DNA of 64,000 nucleotides from an uncultured Collinsella sp. (GCA_900768795.1 CAAGEH010000005.1:1-64000), one strand, 5' to 3'. Shown: positions 26,171-36,023, counted from the stretch's first letter. Notes: a model not told the origin generated them from the sequence alone. A program made the numbers and translations.

Positions 26171-29100
26171 GTGTATCTTAAATCGCTCACCCTCAAGGGG
26201 TTCAAATCGTTCGCCGACCGTGCGCATATGACGTTCGAACCGGGTCTGACCGTTATCGTCGGCCCCAACGGCTCGGGTAAATCGAATATCTCCGATGCCA
26301 TCTTGTGGGTGCTTGGCGAGCAAAGCGCCAAGCAGCTGCGTGGTCAGGCGATGGAAGACGTCATATTCTCGGGGTCGAGCGCGCGCAAACCCGTGGGGAT
26401 CGCCGAAGTCACGCTCGTGCTCGACAATTCCGACCACGTGCTTCCGGTCGATTTCGATGAGGTCGCCGTAACGCGTCGCATGTATCGCTCGGGCGAAAGC
26501 GAGTACCTCATCAACTCGAGCCCCTGCCGCCTGCTCGATATCCAGGACATCCTGCACGATTCCGGTCTCGGCAAGGACACGCATTCGATTATCAGCCAGG
26601 GAAAACTCGATGCGATTCTGCAGAGCCGTCCCGAGGAGCGCCGCGCTCTCATCGAGGAGGCTGCGGGCATCTCCAAGCACAAGCGCCGCAAGGAGCGTGC
26701 TCTCAAGAAGATCGCCAAGATGGACGAACACCTGCGTCGTGCTCGCGATATCGATAAGGAGATCTCACGTCAGCTTCGTCCGCTCGAGCGTCAGGTCGAT
26801 CGCGCGCGCAAATACAAGGAGCTTTCTGCGCGCGCCAACGAACTTACGCAGATTCTCGCGGTGGATGAGCTGAGGCGCCTCCAAGAGCAGTGGAAGCGGC
26901 ACGAGACCGCCTCGAAAGAGGCCGAGGCCACCTATGAGCTCGCAAAATATCGCTTGAACGAGAAAGAGCGTGAACTCGAAAAGCTTCAGGTCATGCTCGA
27001 GGAAAAAGGGCTGTTCGTCGGAGATTTGGGCGAGCAGCGCCGTCATATGCAGGACGTCGTCGGTCGCATCAACTCGGACATGCGCCTGCTCGAGGAGAAG
27101 GGCCGCAACATGGTTGCGCGCCTGTCCGACATGCGCGGGCAGCTTTCCGCTTCCGAGCATCAGCGAAATCGCGTTTCCTCCGACCTGGCCGAGGCGCGCG
27201 AGCAGTCGGATAACGCGCGCGCCGCTCTCGAGGTCGCCTCGAACGACGTCGCCTCGTTTGCGCCCGACGCGGAGAAGCTCCATGCCCATCGCGTGGAGCT
27301 CGATCAAAGCATTGCCGACTTCACCCGTGAACAGCGAGTCCGTCAGCAGACGGCCGACAAGGCCTCTCTCGAGCTCGCTAAAGTCAACGATGCCCTTTCC
27401 AACGCGCGCGTCGAAGACGACATGTACGCCAAGCGCCTCGAGCAGGTCGATGCTTCCATTGAGGAGGTGCGCTCCTCGCTCTCGAGCCGGCGCGACCGTG
27501 TCGACGACCTCGAGGCGCAGATCGAGCGCGCCAGCGATGCCCGCACGCGCTCGCGTGAAGCCATCGAGAGCGCGCGGTCGGCGCTCGCTGAGTACCGCAA
27601 GCGCGAGTCCGATGCGCGCACCAAGCTTTCCGAGGTCACTTCAGAGCTCGCGAGCCTGACAAAGCTCGACAAGCGTCTGAGCGACTCCTCTCCGCTTGCC
27701 TCGCGCGTCGCCTCCTCGTGCGACGATAGCGTCATCGGCCGCCTGGGCGACGTGATCGAGGTTCCTAAGGATCTTGAATCCCTTGTCGAGCAGTTGCTCT
27801 CCTCCGATATCGATGCGCTTTTGGTAAAAGATACCGATGCGCTCGGCCATGCCGGCACCGTCGCGCTCGAGCATGCCGATGCCACGGGTGAGGCCCTCAT
27901 TCTCTCGCGTGATGTCGCCGCGCCTTCCGCGGACTCGCGTGCCGCGGGATATCGGCTGGTGGATCGCTGCCAGGTCAAAGAGGGTTTCGGTCCGGTCGTC
28001 GCTTCCATCCTCGGGTGCTATTACGTCGTCGATTCCCTCGACGTTGCACTTTCTGCCCCCGTGCTTTCCGATGTCGTGTACGTCACCCCCGATGGCGCCC
28101 GCGTGCATGCGGGCGGCGTCTTGCGCGTCGGAACGAGCTCGGAGGATACGTCGGGCGCGCTTGAGCGCAAACGTCGCATTCGCGAGCTCGAGGGCGTCAA
28201 GCCCGACCTTTCTGCAGTTTTCGACCATGCGGTCGAGCAGGTCGCCGAGGCAAACAGGGCAGTTGAGGATGCCCGCGCTCTCGATGCAAAGGCGGCGGGA
28301 GATATCGCAGGTCTCGAGGGCGAGAAACGCTCGCTCCTTTCCGAGATCGGCAGGCTCGAGCAGACGCTCAACCGAAGCGATGCCGAACGCGAGCGCATCG
28401 CTCGACGCAGGGAGGAGGCTGCTGCTTCGGTTAACGAGGCGCGTCCCAAGGTCGATGAGCTGTCGCGCCGTCGCGATGAGGCGCGCGCCAAGGTCGGGGA
28501 GCTTCAGAGCAGTATCGCCGAGGCCTCTGATGAACTCGACCGCATCCGTACCGAAGACGCCGAGGCACAGGGAAAGCTTGCGGACGCCAAGGTCCGTCGC
28601 GCTCAAGCCACTGAGCGCCTCCGCTCGCTCGAAGGGCGCGTTCCCGAACTCGAACATCGCCTTGAAAACCTCGATCGCCGCATCCGCGGTGCCCAGCAGG
28701 CATCGCGCTCGCTCGAGGTCCTTCGCCTCCGCGTCGACCCGCTGCACGATCGCTATTCCGCGCTGCTCGACCGCGCCATGGATTGGGCGAGCCGTCTGCG
28801 CGACCAGGCGTCTATCGAGGAGGCGGATTCCGCCTCGCTCAAAAAGACCATCGGGGATGCCAAGCAGCAAGTCGCCCAGGCAAAGGACGAGGTCGAGCGT
28901 GCATCCTCCGGCGTCAACGACGCAAAGGTAACGCGCGGCAAGCTCGAGGTCCAGGTCGAGTCCGCTATCAAGGCCATCACCGCCGACGGCACCACCGTTC
29001 TCGAGGAGGCGCTCGCCCTGCCTGCGCCGGAGGACCGCGATGCGGCAGAGCGCGAGCTCAACCAACTCGTTCGTCAGATCAACAACCTCGGCCCCGTCAA

Positions 29101-29707
29101 CCAGGTCGCCATGGAGGAGTACGAGACGCTCAAGAAGCGTTCCGACTATATCGAGGAGCAGCTCGCCGATTTGGAGAGCGCGCGCAAGTCGCTCACCAAG
29201 ATAACCGCCGCGATCGATCGAAAGATGCGCAAGAACTTCCTCGTCACGTTCGATAAGGTCGATGCGAATTTCCGTGAGATCTTCCAGATGCTGTTCCCCG
29301 GCGGCCAAGCCCATCTCGAGATGACCGACCCCGAGCATCCGACGGAAACCGGTATCGAGGTCGTTGCTCAGCCGCGCGGCAAGCGCATCACCAAGATGAT
29401 GCTTATGTCTGGCGGCGAGAAGAGCCTGACGGCGCTTGCCCTGCTGTTCGCCGTCTACCGCACGCGCACGGTGCCCTTCTACGTGCTCGACGAGGTCGAG
29501 GCTGCTCTCGACGATGCCAACCTCTCTAAGCTCATCGGGGCGATCGATGTGCTCAGAAACACCACGCAGCTGCTCGTCATCTCGCATCAGCGCCGCACGA
29601 TGGAGGACGCCGATGTCCTCTATGGCGTTTCCATGCAGGCCGACGGCGTGAGCCGCGTCGTCTCTCAAAAACTTGATCGTGCAACCGGAAAGGTCGTGAA
29701 CGCATAA
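26171..29707 (+). CDS. smc: Chromosome segregation ATPase Smc
   Basis: Smc dimers load near the origin and extrude DNA loops to organise the chromosome. The 1178-residue protein has Walker A GPNGSGKS at 31-38 and long coiled coils on both sides of a hinge at about 505-660. The signature LMSGGEKSL, Walker B VLDEVEAALDDAN and a switch histidine lie at the C-terminal head. The start is GTG 26171, ten bases after rnc. Its stop overlaps the ftsY ATG as TAATG. No scpA or scpB lies nearby. Confidence 0.96.
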   Translation: MYLKSLTLKGFKSFADRAHMTFEPGLTVIVGPNGSGKSNISDAILWVLGEQSAKQLRGQAMEDVIFSGSSARKPVGIAEVTLVLDNSDHVLPVDFDEVAVTRRMYRSGESEYLINSSPCRLLDIQDILHDSGLGKDTHSIISQGKLDAILQSRPEERRALIEEAAGISKHKRRKERALKKIAKMDEHLRRARDIDKEISRQLRPLERQVDRARKYKELSARANELTQILAVDELRRLQEQWKRHETASKEAEATYELAKYRLNEKERELEKLQVMLEEKGLFVGDLGEQRRHMQDVVGRINSDMRLLEEKGRNMVARLSDMRGQLSASEHQRNRVSSDLAEAREQSDNARAALEVASNDVASFAPDAEKLHAHRVELDQSIADFTREQRVRQQTADKASLELAKVNDALSNARVEDDMYAKRLEQVDASIEEVRSSLSSRRDRVDDLEAQIERASDARTRSREAIESARSALAEYRKRESDARTKLSEVTSELASLTKLDKRLSDSSPLASRVASSCDDSVIGRLGDVIEVPKDLESLVEQLLSSDIDALLVKDTDALGHAGTVALEHADATGEALILSRDVAAPSADSRAAGYRLVDRCQVKEGFGPVVASILGCYYVVDSLDVALSAPVLSDVVYVTPDGARVHAGGVLRVGTSSEDTSGALERKRRIRELEGVKPDLSAVFDHAVEQVAEANRAVEDARALDAKAAGDIAGLEGEKRSLLSEIGRLEQTLNRSDAERERIARRREEAAASVNEARPKVDELSRRRDEARAKVGELQSSIAEASDELDRIRTEDAEAQGKLADAKVRRAQATERLRSLEGRVPELEHRLENLDRRIRGAQQASRSLEVLRLRVDPLHDRYSALLDRAMDWASRLRDQASIEEADSASLKKTIGDAKQQVAQAKDEVERASSGVNDAKVTRGKLEVQVESAIKAITADGTTVLEEALALPAPEDRDAAERELNQLVRQINNLGPVNQVAMEEYETLKKRSDYIEEQLADLESARKSLTKITAAIDRKMRKNFLVTFDKVDANFREIFQMLFPGGQAHLEMTDPEHPTETGIEVVAQPRGKRITKMMLMSGGEKSLTALALLFAVYRTRTVPFYVLDEVEAALDDANLSKLIGAIDVLRNTTQLLVISHQRRTMEDADVLYGVSMQADGVSRVVSQKLDRATGKVVNA

Positions 29708-30624
29708 TGGGTTTCTTCGATACGCTCTCCCGCGGTCTCCAGCGAAGCCGCGAGGCCCTAAACGAGGTCTTCTACTTCGGCGGCGAGGTGGATGACAGCT
29801 TCTGGGAAGATCTGGAAGATACGCTTGTCATGGGGGATATGGGTGCCGACATCGCGATTCAGGTCACCGATGACCTCCGCGATCTCGCAGCAAAAAAGAA
29901 CCTCAAGACAGCGGGGCAGCTGCGAGCCGCGCTCGCTGATCGTCTGGAGCATATCTTCGTGCCCATAGAGCATGATCCGTTTACCGAGACCCCGTCGTGC
30001 GTGCTCTTCGTCGGCATCAACGGTGCGGGCAAGACCACGACGGTCGGCAAGCTCGCAAGCGCCGCCTCCGCCTCCGGCAAGAGCGTCGTCATCGGTTCGG
30101 CCGACACGTTTCGCGCGGCGGCGATCGAGCAGCTTGATGTCTGGGGCGAGCGTTCCGGCGTGCCCGTGATCAAGCGCGACCGCGGTGCCGATCCCGCGAG
30201 CGTCTGCTACGACGTGCTCGATCAGGCGGATAAGCTCACGAGCGATCTCGTGCTGATCGATACCGCCGGCCGTCTGCATTCGAGCCCCGAGCTCATGCGC
30301 GAGCTCGCCAAGGTCGTCAACGTCACGCGTAAGCGCGCCACTAAATGCGCCCGTGGGCCCATGCCGGTCTATGTCGTTCTCGTTATCGATGCCGCAACGG
30401 GCCAAAACGGCCTCAATCAGGCTATCGAGTTCAACAAGGCTTTGGGGCTCGACGGCATCATCCTTACCAAGCTAGACGGCACGGCAAAGGGCGGTATCGC
30501 CACGGCGGTCGCCTCGCAGCTCAAGCTCCCCATCTACCGCATCGGCGTGGGAGAGCAGATCGATGACCTGCAGGCGTTCAATGCCCACGATTTCTGCCGC
30601 GCCCTTGTCGGCGAAGACGCATAG
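29707..30624 (+). CDS. ftsY: Signal recognition particle receptor FtsY
   Basis: FtsY is the membrane-associated SRP receptor GTPase. The 305-residue protein has only the N and G domains and lacks the long acidic A domain of E. coli FtsY, as is common in Gram-positives. GTPase motifs are GINGAGKTTT, DTFRAAAIEQL, DTAGRLHSS and TKLDGTAKGG, the last being the FtsY/Ffh signature. The N-terminus MGFFDTLSRGLQRSR could be an amphipathic membrane helix. It is translationally coupled to smc and lies 35 bases before its partner ffh. Confidence 0.96.
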   Translation: MGFFDTLSRGLQRSREALNEVFYFGGEVDDSFWEDLEDTLVMGDMGADIAIQVTDDLRDLAAKKNLKTAGQLRAALADRLEHIFVPIEHDPFTETPSCVLFVGINGAGKTTTVGKLASAASASGKSVVIGSADTFRAAAIEQLDVWGERSGVPVIKRDRGADPASVCYDVLDQADKLTSDLVLIDTAGRLHSSPELMRELAKVVNVTRKRATKCARGPMPVYVVLVIDAATGQNGLNQAIEFNKALGLDGIILTKLDGTAKGGIATAVASQLKLPIYRIGVGEQIDDLQAFNAHDFCRALVGEDA

Positions 30625-30659
30625 GTCTCTCGGCGAGATAGTCCCTAAAGGAGTTATTC

Positions 30660-32126
30660 ATGTTCAACAGCCTTTCCGATCGCCTGAACGACACGTTCGA
30701 CCGCCTTCGCGGTAAAGGCAAGCTAACCGAAGCCGACATCAATTCGGCGATGCGCGACATCCGCATGGCGCTGCTCGAGGCGGACGTCAACTTCAAGGTC
30801 GTCAAGGAGTTCGTCGCCAAGACCAAGGAGCGCTGCCTGACCTCCGAGGTCATGGAATCGCTCACGCCCGCGCAGAACGTCGTCAAGATCGTCCTCGATG
30901 AGCTGACCGAGCTTCTGGGCTCCACCGAATCCAAACTCGTGCTCTCCAACCGCATCCCCAACGTCATCATGCTCGTGGGCCTTCAGGGTTCCGGTAAGAC
31001 CACGGCCGCCGTTAAGCTGGCGTACCTGCTTAAGAAGCAGGGAAAGAGCCCGCTGTTGGCGGCGTGCGACGTGTATCGTCCCGCTGCAGCCGATCAGCTC
31101 GCCACGCTCGGCGGGGAAATCGGCGTACCGGTTTTTCGCGGGGACGGCAAAAACCCCGTCGAGATCGCGAAGGCCTCGATTCGCGAGGCGGTCGACCATA
31201 TGCGCGACGTGGTCATCGTCGATACCGCCGGCCGTCTGCAGATCGACGAGCAGATGATGCAGGAGGCCGTCGATATCAAGAAGGCGGTCAAGCCCGATCA
31301 GGTCCTCATGGTCGTCGACGCCATGACCGGCCAGGATATCGTCAACGTCGTTTCCACGTTTGCCGAGCGCACCGATTTCGACGGCGTCATCATCTCCAAG
31401 CTCGATGGCGATGCACGTGGCGGCGGCGCCCTTTCCGTTCGCCAGGTCACCGGTAAGCCCATCAAATTCGTATCGATGGGCGAGAAGCCCGATTCACTCG
31501 AGCCGTTCTACCCCGACCGCATGGCCAAGCGCATTCTCGGCATGGGTGACGTCGTCGGCATTATCGAGAAGGCGCAGGAGGTTGCCGACGCCGAGCAACT
31601 CGAGGCAGCCGAGCGCATGCTCCGCGACGGTTTCACCATGAACGACATGCTCGACCAGATGAAGGCCGTTAAGAAGATGGGCGGCATGAAGGGCATACTC
31701 GGCATGCTCCCCGGCGGTCAACGCGCGCTCAATCAGATGGGCGGCAACGTCGACGAGAGCATTTTCGATAAAAACGAAGCCATGATCATGTCGATGACCA
31801 AGGAGGAGCGCAACAAACCCTCCATTATCAACGGCCAGCGCAGGGCGCGTATCGCACGCGGCGCCGGCGTGACCCCCTCTGACGTCAACGCGCTCATGAA
31901 GCAGTGGGGCGAGATGAACAAGATGATGGGCAAGATGCGCTCCATGGCGACGCAGGCTCAGGCTCAGGGCGGAAAGCGCGGCAAAAAGGGGAAGAAGGGC
32001 AAGAAGATGCGCATGCCCAATATTCCCGGACTCGATCAGATGGGTCTCGGCATGCAGGGTCGTGGCGGAATGAGCGATATGGATATGCTTCGCCAGATGG
32101 AGCAGCAGATGAAACGCAAGATGTAG
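30660..32126 (+). CDS. ffh: Signal recognition particle protein Ffh
   Basis: Ffh binds SRP RNA and signal sequences of nascent membrane proteins. The 488-residue protein has the N domain, then the G domain with GLQGSGKTT, DVYRPAAADQL, DTAGRLQID and SKLDGDARGG. A methionine-rich M domain follows from about residue 300, with clustered Met between 430 and 488. ATG 30660 follows AAAGGAG. The gene ends the acpP-to-ffh operon with a strong terminator. Confidence 0.97.
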   Translation: MFNSLSDRLNDTFDRLRGKGKLTEADINSAMRDIRMALLEADVNFKVVKEFVAKTKERCLTSEVMESLTPAQNVVKIVLDELTELLGSTESKLVLSNRIPNVIMLVGLQGSGKTTAAVKLAYLLKKQGKSPLLAACDVYRPAAADQLATLGGEIGVPVFRGDGKNPVEIAKASIREAVDHMRDVVIVDTAGRLQIDEQMMQEAVDIKKAVKPDQVLMVVDAMTGQDIVNVVSTFAERTDFDGVIISKLDGDARGGGALSVRQVTGKPIKFVSMGEKPDSLEPFYPDRMAKRILGMGDVVGIIEKAQEVADAEQLEAAERMLRDGFTMNDMLDQMKAVKKMGGMKGILGMLPGGQRALNQMGGNVDESIFDKNEAMIMSMTKEERNKPSIINGQRRARIARGAGVTPSDVNALMKQWGEMNKMMGKMRSMATQAQAQGGKRGKKGKKGKKMRMPNIPGLDQMGLGMQGRGGMSDMDMLRQMEQQMKRKM

Positions 32127-32158
32127 CGTCTGCTCCGCTTTAGAAATCGTAGTGACGA

Positions 32159-32184
32159 GGGCCGCCCGTAAAGCGGCCCTTTTT
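32159..32184 (+). terminator. Terminator of the acpP-ffh operon
   Basis: GGGCCGC (32159-32165) pairs perfectly with GCGGCCC (32173-32179), followed by five T. Confidence 0.9.
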
Positions 32185-32284
32185 GTGGGTCTTGGATGGG
32201 GCGGCAACAAGGAGTGCCAACAAGGGGCCGCACCGTTGGAATTATTCGCGATAATGAAAATAAGTTGGAAGACAAGGAGCCTGT

Positions 32285-33133
32285 ATGAGTCTCGCCGATA
32301 AGCAATTCGTTTCGATGTGCCGCGACATCCTCGATCACGGCACCACCACCGAGGGGCAAAAGGTCCGCCCACACTGGGAGGACGGTACGCCGGCGTACAC
32401 GATCAAGAGTTTCGGCGTGACCGCGCGCTATGACCTGCGTCGGGAGTTTCCCGCGCTTACCCTTCGCCGTACGGCGCTTAAGTCGGCCATGGATGAGGTT
32501 CTCTGGATTTACCAGCGTAAATCCAGTAACGTCCACGACCTTCATTCTCATATATGGGATCAGTGGGCAGATGAGTCGGGTTCTATCGGCAAAGCGTACG
32601 GGTATCAGATCGCTCGGAAGTCGCATTATCCTGAAGGTGATTTCGACCAGATGGACCGTGTGCTCTTCGATCTTGAAAACACGCCCTTCAGCCGTCGTAT
32701 CATGACCAACACCTATGTGTTTTCGGATCTTTCCGAGATGCATCTGTATCCTTGCGCTTACGGAGTCACTTACAACGTCACCGAGCATCCCGGCGACGAC
32801 AAACCGACGCTCAACATGGTTCTCAACCAGCGCAGTCAGGATATCTTGGCCGCGAACAACTGGAACGTCTGCCAATACGCCATCCTGCTCATGATGGTCG
32901 CGCAAAGCGTCGGCATGATCCCGGGCGTCCTGTTGCACGTCATCGCCGATGCGCATATCTACGATCGCCATGTCGATATCGTTCGCGAGCTTATCGAGCG
33001 CCCTCAGTACCCGGCGCCCAAGGTGAGCCTTGCCCCCGATGTCCATGACTTCTATGCGTTCACTACCGACGACCTGATCGTCGAGGGATATGAGCATGGT
33101 CCGCAGGTCAAGAACATCCCGATCGCTGTTTAA
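32285..33133 (+). CDS. thyA: Thymidylate synthase ThyA (phi3T-like subtype)
   Basis: ThyA methylates dUMP to dTMP using methylene-tetrahydrofolate, producing dihydrofolate that the neighbouring FolA recycles. The 282-residue protein keeps the catalytic cysteine at residue 157. Its surroundings read LYPCAYGVTYNV rather than the common LPPCHxxxQF, and the substrate loop reads RSQDILAANNWN rather than RSxDxxLGxPFN. This matches the Bacillus phage phi3T/B. subtilis ThyA type. The C-terminus PDVHDFYAFTTDDL and the last residues fit the same type. ATG 32285 has AAGGAGC upstream. Confidence 0.9.
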   Translation: MSLADKQFVSMCRDILDHGTTTEGQKVRPHWEDGTPAYTIKSFGVTARYDLRREFPALTLRRTALKSAMDEVLWIYQRKSSNVHDLHSHIWDQWADESGSIGKAYGYQIARKSHYPEGDFDQMDRVLFDLENTPFSRRIMTNTYVFSDLSEMHLYPCAYGVTYNVTEHPGDDKPTLNMVLNQRSQDILAANNWNVCQYAILLMMVAQSVGMIPGVLLHVIADAHIYDRHVDIVRELIERPQYPAPKVSLAPDVHDFYAFTTDDLIVEGYEHGPQVKNIPIAV

Positions 33134-33265
33134 TCGTCCCATCGCTTTAACGAACGGCAGTTCCGCCGACGCCGTTTGGCAGCGTTGTCGGCGATTCGTC
33201 GCTCATTCGTCTCTTGCATGGCGACCCGCTCGATCTTGGCGCTGCATGCTGACGTATGGTCGACC

Positions 33266-33274
33266 TGCGATAAT
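33266..33274 (+). promoter_or_regulatory. Possible extended -10 upstream of folA
   Basis: TGCGATAAT is an extended -10 element 30 bases before folA. No clear -35 is visible. The rest of the 171-base thyA-folA gap shows no gene. Confidence 0.3.
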
Positions 33275-33304
33275 CGATTTCCCGACTTTTGGGGGTTTGG
33301 CTCA

Positions 33305-33835
33305 ATGGATATCAAGCCGCGTTGCAATCTCAAGGCTATCGTCGCCGTCTGCGATGACTGGGGTATCGGTGCGGATGGCGATATGGTCGTTGAGAATAAA
33401 GCCGACATGCGCCATTTCGTAGCGCTCACCAAGGGCTGTACGGTCATCATGGGGCGTAAGACTCTCGAGAGTTTTCCCGGGGGGCGCCCGCTCAAGAACC
33501 GCCGAAACATCGTGCTCACGCGCGACCCGCTCTTTACGCGCGACGGCGTTGAGGTCGTTCATTCGCTTGATGGTGCCTTGGGTGCGCTCGCTTCCGATGA
33601 GGGGGCGTGGGTGATCGGCGGCGGTAGCATCTACGAGCAGTTTCTTCCGTTCTGCTGCGAGGCGGAGGTAACCATCAACCATTGTCTGCGCAACGCGGAT
33701 ACGTTTTTCCCCAACCTCGATGCGGACCCGGTATGGACGGTCGTTGCGCGCAGCGGTATCGCGCAGATTGCGGATGGGGAGGGCGATGCGGGCGTTAACT
33801 ATGAGTTCGCGACCTTCCGCCGGATGCATCGGTAG
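33305..33835 (+). CDS. folA: Dihydrofolate reductase
   Basis: Reduces dihydrofolate to tetrahydrofolate with NADPH, completing the thymidylate cycle with ThyA. The 176-residue protein shows the N-terminal strand AIVAVCDDWGIGADGDM, the substrate-helix MRHFVALTKG, the NADPH-binding VIMGRKTLESFPGGRPLKNRRNIVLTR stretch and VIGGGSIYEQF. I chose ATG 33305, where homology begins; the frame is open to 33176 but upstream residues look random. thyA and folA are adjacent as in many bacteria. Confidence 0.93.
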   Translation: MDIKPRCNLKAIVAVCDDWGIGADGDMVVENKADMRHFVALTKGCTVIMGRKTLESFPGGRPLKNRRNIVLTRDPLFTRDGVEVVHSLDGALGALASDEGAWVIGGGSIYEQFLPFCCEAEVTINHCLRNADTFFPNLDADPVWTVVARSGIAQIADGEGDAGVNYEFATFRRMHR

Positions 33836-33914
33836 CATCTATGCGCCCTTTGGGTACTATTGATTGAGGCGCTCGTAGAAGCGCGTGAATATGCCCATAC
33901 GTGAAAGGCACGGT

Positions 33915-34499
33915 ATGAGAACGATCATCCTGTATGCGTCCAAGCATCATGGCAATACCAAGAAACTCGTCGATGCCATCGTCGATGCGTATCCCGAGGT
34001 CGATACCCTCGATGTCCATAGACTCGACAAAAACGAGTATCCCGACCTCTCGGAATATCACCTCATCGGAGTTGCAACGGGTATCTACTATTCCGAAATC
34101 GATAAGGACCTCGCCCGCGTGCTTTCCAACGTTCTGCAGCCTCAGGACAAGGTTTTCGGACTTATGACCTATGGCGGCAAGAACAAGTGGTACGGCAAGG
34201 ATATCGATGGTATCTGCCGCATGCGGCAGGCTATCTTCATGGGCGTGTACGGGTGCGCGGGATTCGATTCCTGGGGTCCCTTCAAGCTCGTGGGCGGCGT
34301 GCAGAAGGGTCATCCGACCGCCGAGGAGATCCAGGGCGCGGTCGATTTCTACGGCAAGATCGTCGATGAGTACGGCGACATCATCGTCGAGGAGTACGAC
34401 AAGCGCAAAAAGCGTCTTGAATACGAGGCCGCCCATCCGCGCGGCGGTGTTGTCGCCGGTATCAAACGCACGGCACGCAAGCTCAGAGATAAGCTCTAA
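33915..34499 (+). CDS. Flavodoxin-domain protein
   Basis: A 194-residue protein of the flavodoxin fold, which binds FMN and carries electrons. The phosphate-binding loop near the N-terminus reads YASKHHGNTKKL, and ATGIYYSEID and FGLMTYGGKNKWYG are the other flavin-loop positions. A basic tail (RGGVVAGIKRTARKLRDKL) follows. The partner is unknown. I chose ATG 33915 behind GAAAGGCAC. Its stop overlaps the methyltransferase start. The 12-mer TTTGGGTACTAT at 33849 may be part of its promoter. Confidence 0.85.
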   Translation: MRTIILYASKHHGNTKKLVDAIVDAYPEVDTLDVHRLDKNEYPDLSEYHLIGVATGIYYSEIDKDLARVLSNVLQPQDKVFGLMTYGGKNKWYGKDIDGICRMRQAIFMGVYGCAGFDSWGPFKLVGGVQKGHPTAEEIQGAVDFYGKIVDEYGDIIVEEYDKRKKRLEYEAAHPRGGVVAGIKRTARKLRDKL

Positions 34500-35407
34500 T
34501 GGCTGTCGACATCATACGCATAGCGGATCTTGCCGACGAGCGGCTTCAAGCCTATACCAAGCTCACGGAACGCGAGCTTCGGTGCGTCCTTGAGCCCGAA
34601 AAGGGCATTTTCATCGCGGAGAGCGCTAAAGTCATCGAACGTGCCCTCGATGCGGGCTATGAGCCGGTTAGCTTTCTTTTGGGCGAGAAGTGGCTTGAGT
34701 TTTTCGGGCCCCTGTTCGCATGCGTTCATGCCGGGGGCGGAGCAGCGTCCGTTCCTGCCTTCGTGGCGCCGATGGACCTCATGGAAGAGCTTACGGGGTT
34801 CAACGTGACGCGCGGGGCGCTTGCGGCGTTTCGCCGTCCCATCGCGATTCCAGCCGGAGACTTTCTCTCGGGCGTCGTGGATGCGGCGGGGGAGCGGCCG
34901 GTACGTGTGTGCGTGCTCGAGGGAATCGTCGACCACACGAACGTCGGTGCTATCTTTCGCTCTGCGGCTGCGCTCAATGTCGACGGCATCCTGGTGAGCC
35001 CAACATGCTGCGACCCCTTGTACCGTCGTGCCGTCCGCGTGAGCATGGGTACGGTTTTTCAGGTCCCCTGGTGTCGAATCGGGTCGGATGCGCGCCATTG
35101 GCCCTACGACGGGCTCGAGACGCTCAAGGACGCAGGGTTTACGTGTGCCGCCATGGCGCTTACGGATGATTCCGTGTCCCTTGACGACGCGCGTCTCAAA
35201 AAAATCGATAGGCTTGCGATTTTTATGGGAACGGAGGGTGCCGGCCTCAAGGCGCAAACCGTCAAGAAATCAGATCTTGCCATTCGCATTCCCATGGCCC
35301 ATGGCGTCGACTCGCTCAACGTCGCCGCGGCGAGCGCCGTCGCCTTCTGGCAGCTCTGCCCCCATGTGAGCAACGATTATCACTATCGTCCCGGGCTGTA
35401 CCACTAG
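34499..35407 (+). CDS. SpoU/TrmH family RNA 2'-O-methyltransferase
   Basis: A 302-residue RNA ribose methyltransferase of the SPOUT knot superfamily. The N-terminal substrate-binding part carries GIFIAESAKVIERALDAG. The SpoU domain follows with LEGIVDHTNVGAIFRSAAA (motif 1), FMGTEGAGL (motif 2) and IPMAHGVDSLNVAAASAVAF (motif 3), the SAM-binding knot. The target may be 23S rRNA or tRNA and cannot be told from sequence. It is coupled by one base to the flavodoxin gene; the pairing has no obvious meaning. Confidence 0.9.
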   Translation: MAVDIIRIADLADERLQAYTKLTERELRCVLEPEKGIFIAESAKVIERALDAGYEPVSFLLGEKWLEFFGPLFACVHAGGGAASVPAFVAPMDLMEELTGFNVTRGALAAFRRPIAIPAGDFLSGVVDAAGERPVRVCVLEGIVDHTNVGAIFRSAAALNVDGILVSPTCCDPLYRRAVRVSMGTVFQVPWCRIGSDARHWPYDGLETLKDAGFTCAAMALTDDSVSLDDARLKKIDRLAIFMGTEGAGLKAQTVKKSDLAIRIPMAHGVDSLNVAAASAVAFWQLCPHVSNDYHYRPGLYH

Positions 35408-35497
35408 GTCCGTTGCGCCACTGCGTCATCCCACGATGCCAGAAGATCGCTCAATCCGGTCATTTGTTTGTTTGAGATGGCGCCCGGTTATACCGAA

Positions 35498-36001
35498 TTA
35501 ATATTCGATCCCCAGACGAGCGAGCAGTCCCTCATCGAAATAGTGCTTGACCATGCGCATCTCCGTCACGAGGTCCGCAAGGTCCGCAAGCGGCATGAGC
35601 CCGCGTCCCGTAAGCACGAGCTCCGTCGTCTCCGGTTTAATCGAGATCAGCTCTTCAACATCCTGTCGCGAGACGAAACCGCGCTGCATCGCATATCCGA
35701 TTTCGTCGAGGATGAGCACATCGACGGGCGCGCTTCCATCGGCGGGGGAGAGCGCCTCGTGCGCCTTTTCGAGTATCTGGTCCGCACACTCCTTTGGGGT
35801 CCCTCGATCCGCCTGCTCGATCGCGAGGCCCAGTTTTTTCGCTGCATCGTGTTCAGAGCAATGCAGTTTCTTTGCGAACTGAAGCATGAGGACATCGAGC
35901 CCGAAACCCGTCGCGCGCATGGCAAGTCCGAGCGCCGCCGTTGTTTTTCCCTTGCCGTCCCCGGTGTAGATTTGCACCTTTCCGCACGCAAGTCCTGCCA
36001 T
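35498..36001 (-). CDS. cobO: Corrinoid (cob(I)alamin) adenosyltransferase
   Basis: The only minus-strand gene. It is a 167-residue BtuR/CobO-type ATP:corrinoid adenosyltransferase that turns cob(I)alamin into adenosylcobalamin. The P-loop is TGDGKGKTT (residues 13-21). LQFAKKLHCSE, LILDEIGYAM and LTGRGLMPLADLADLVTEM are the family blocks. I chose the start at 36001 because GAAAGGTG lies seven bases upstream on the minus strand; an earlier start at 36043 has no such site. The gene is convergent with the methyltransferase and divergent from ftsH. It implies an adenosylcobalamin-dependent enzyme elsewhere in the genome. Confidence 0.92.
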   Translation of the reverse strand: MAGLACGKVQIYTGDGKGKTTAALGLAMRATGFGLDVLMLQFAKKLHCSEHDAAKKLGLAIEQADRGTPKECADQILEKAHEALSPADGSAPVDVLILDEIGYAMQRGFVSRQDVEELISIKPETTELVLTGRGLMPLADLADLVTEMRMVKHYFDEGLLARLGIEY

Positions 36002-36023
36002 ATTGCACCTTTCGCCGGCCCTG

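Noticed and set aside
33176..33304. A longer start for dihydrofolate reductase.
   Set aside because: The extra 43 residues show no homology and the family N-terminus fits ATG 33305.
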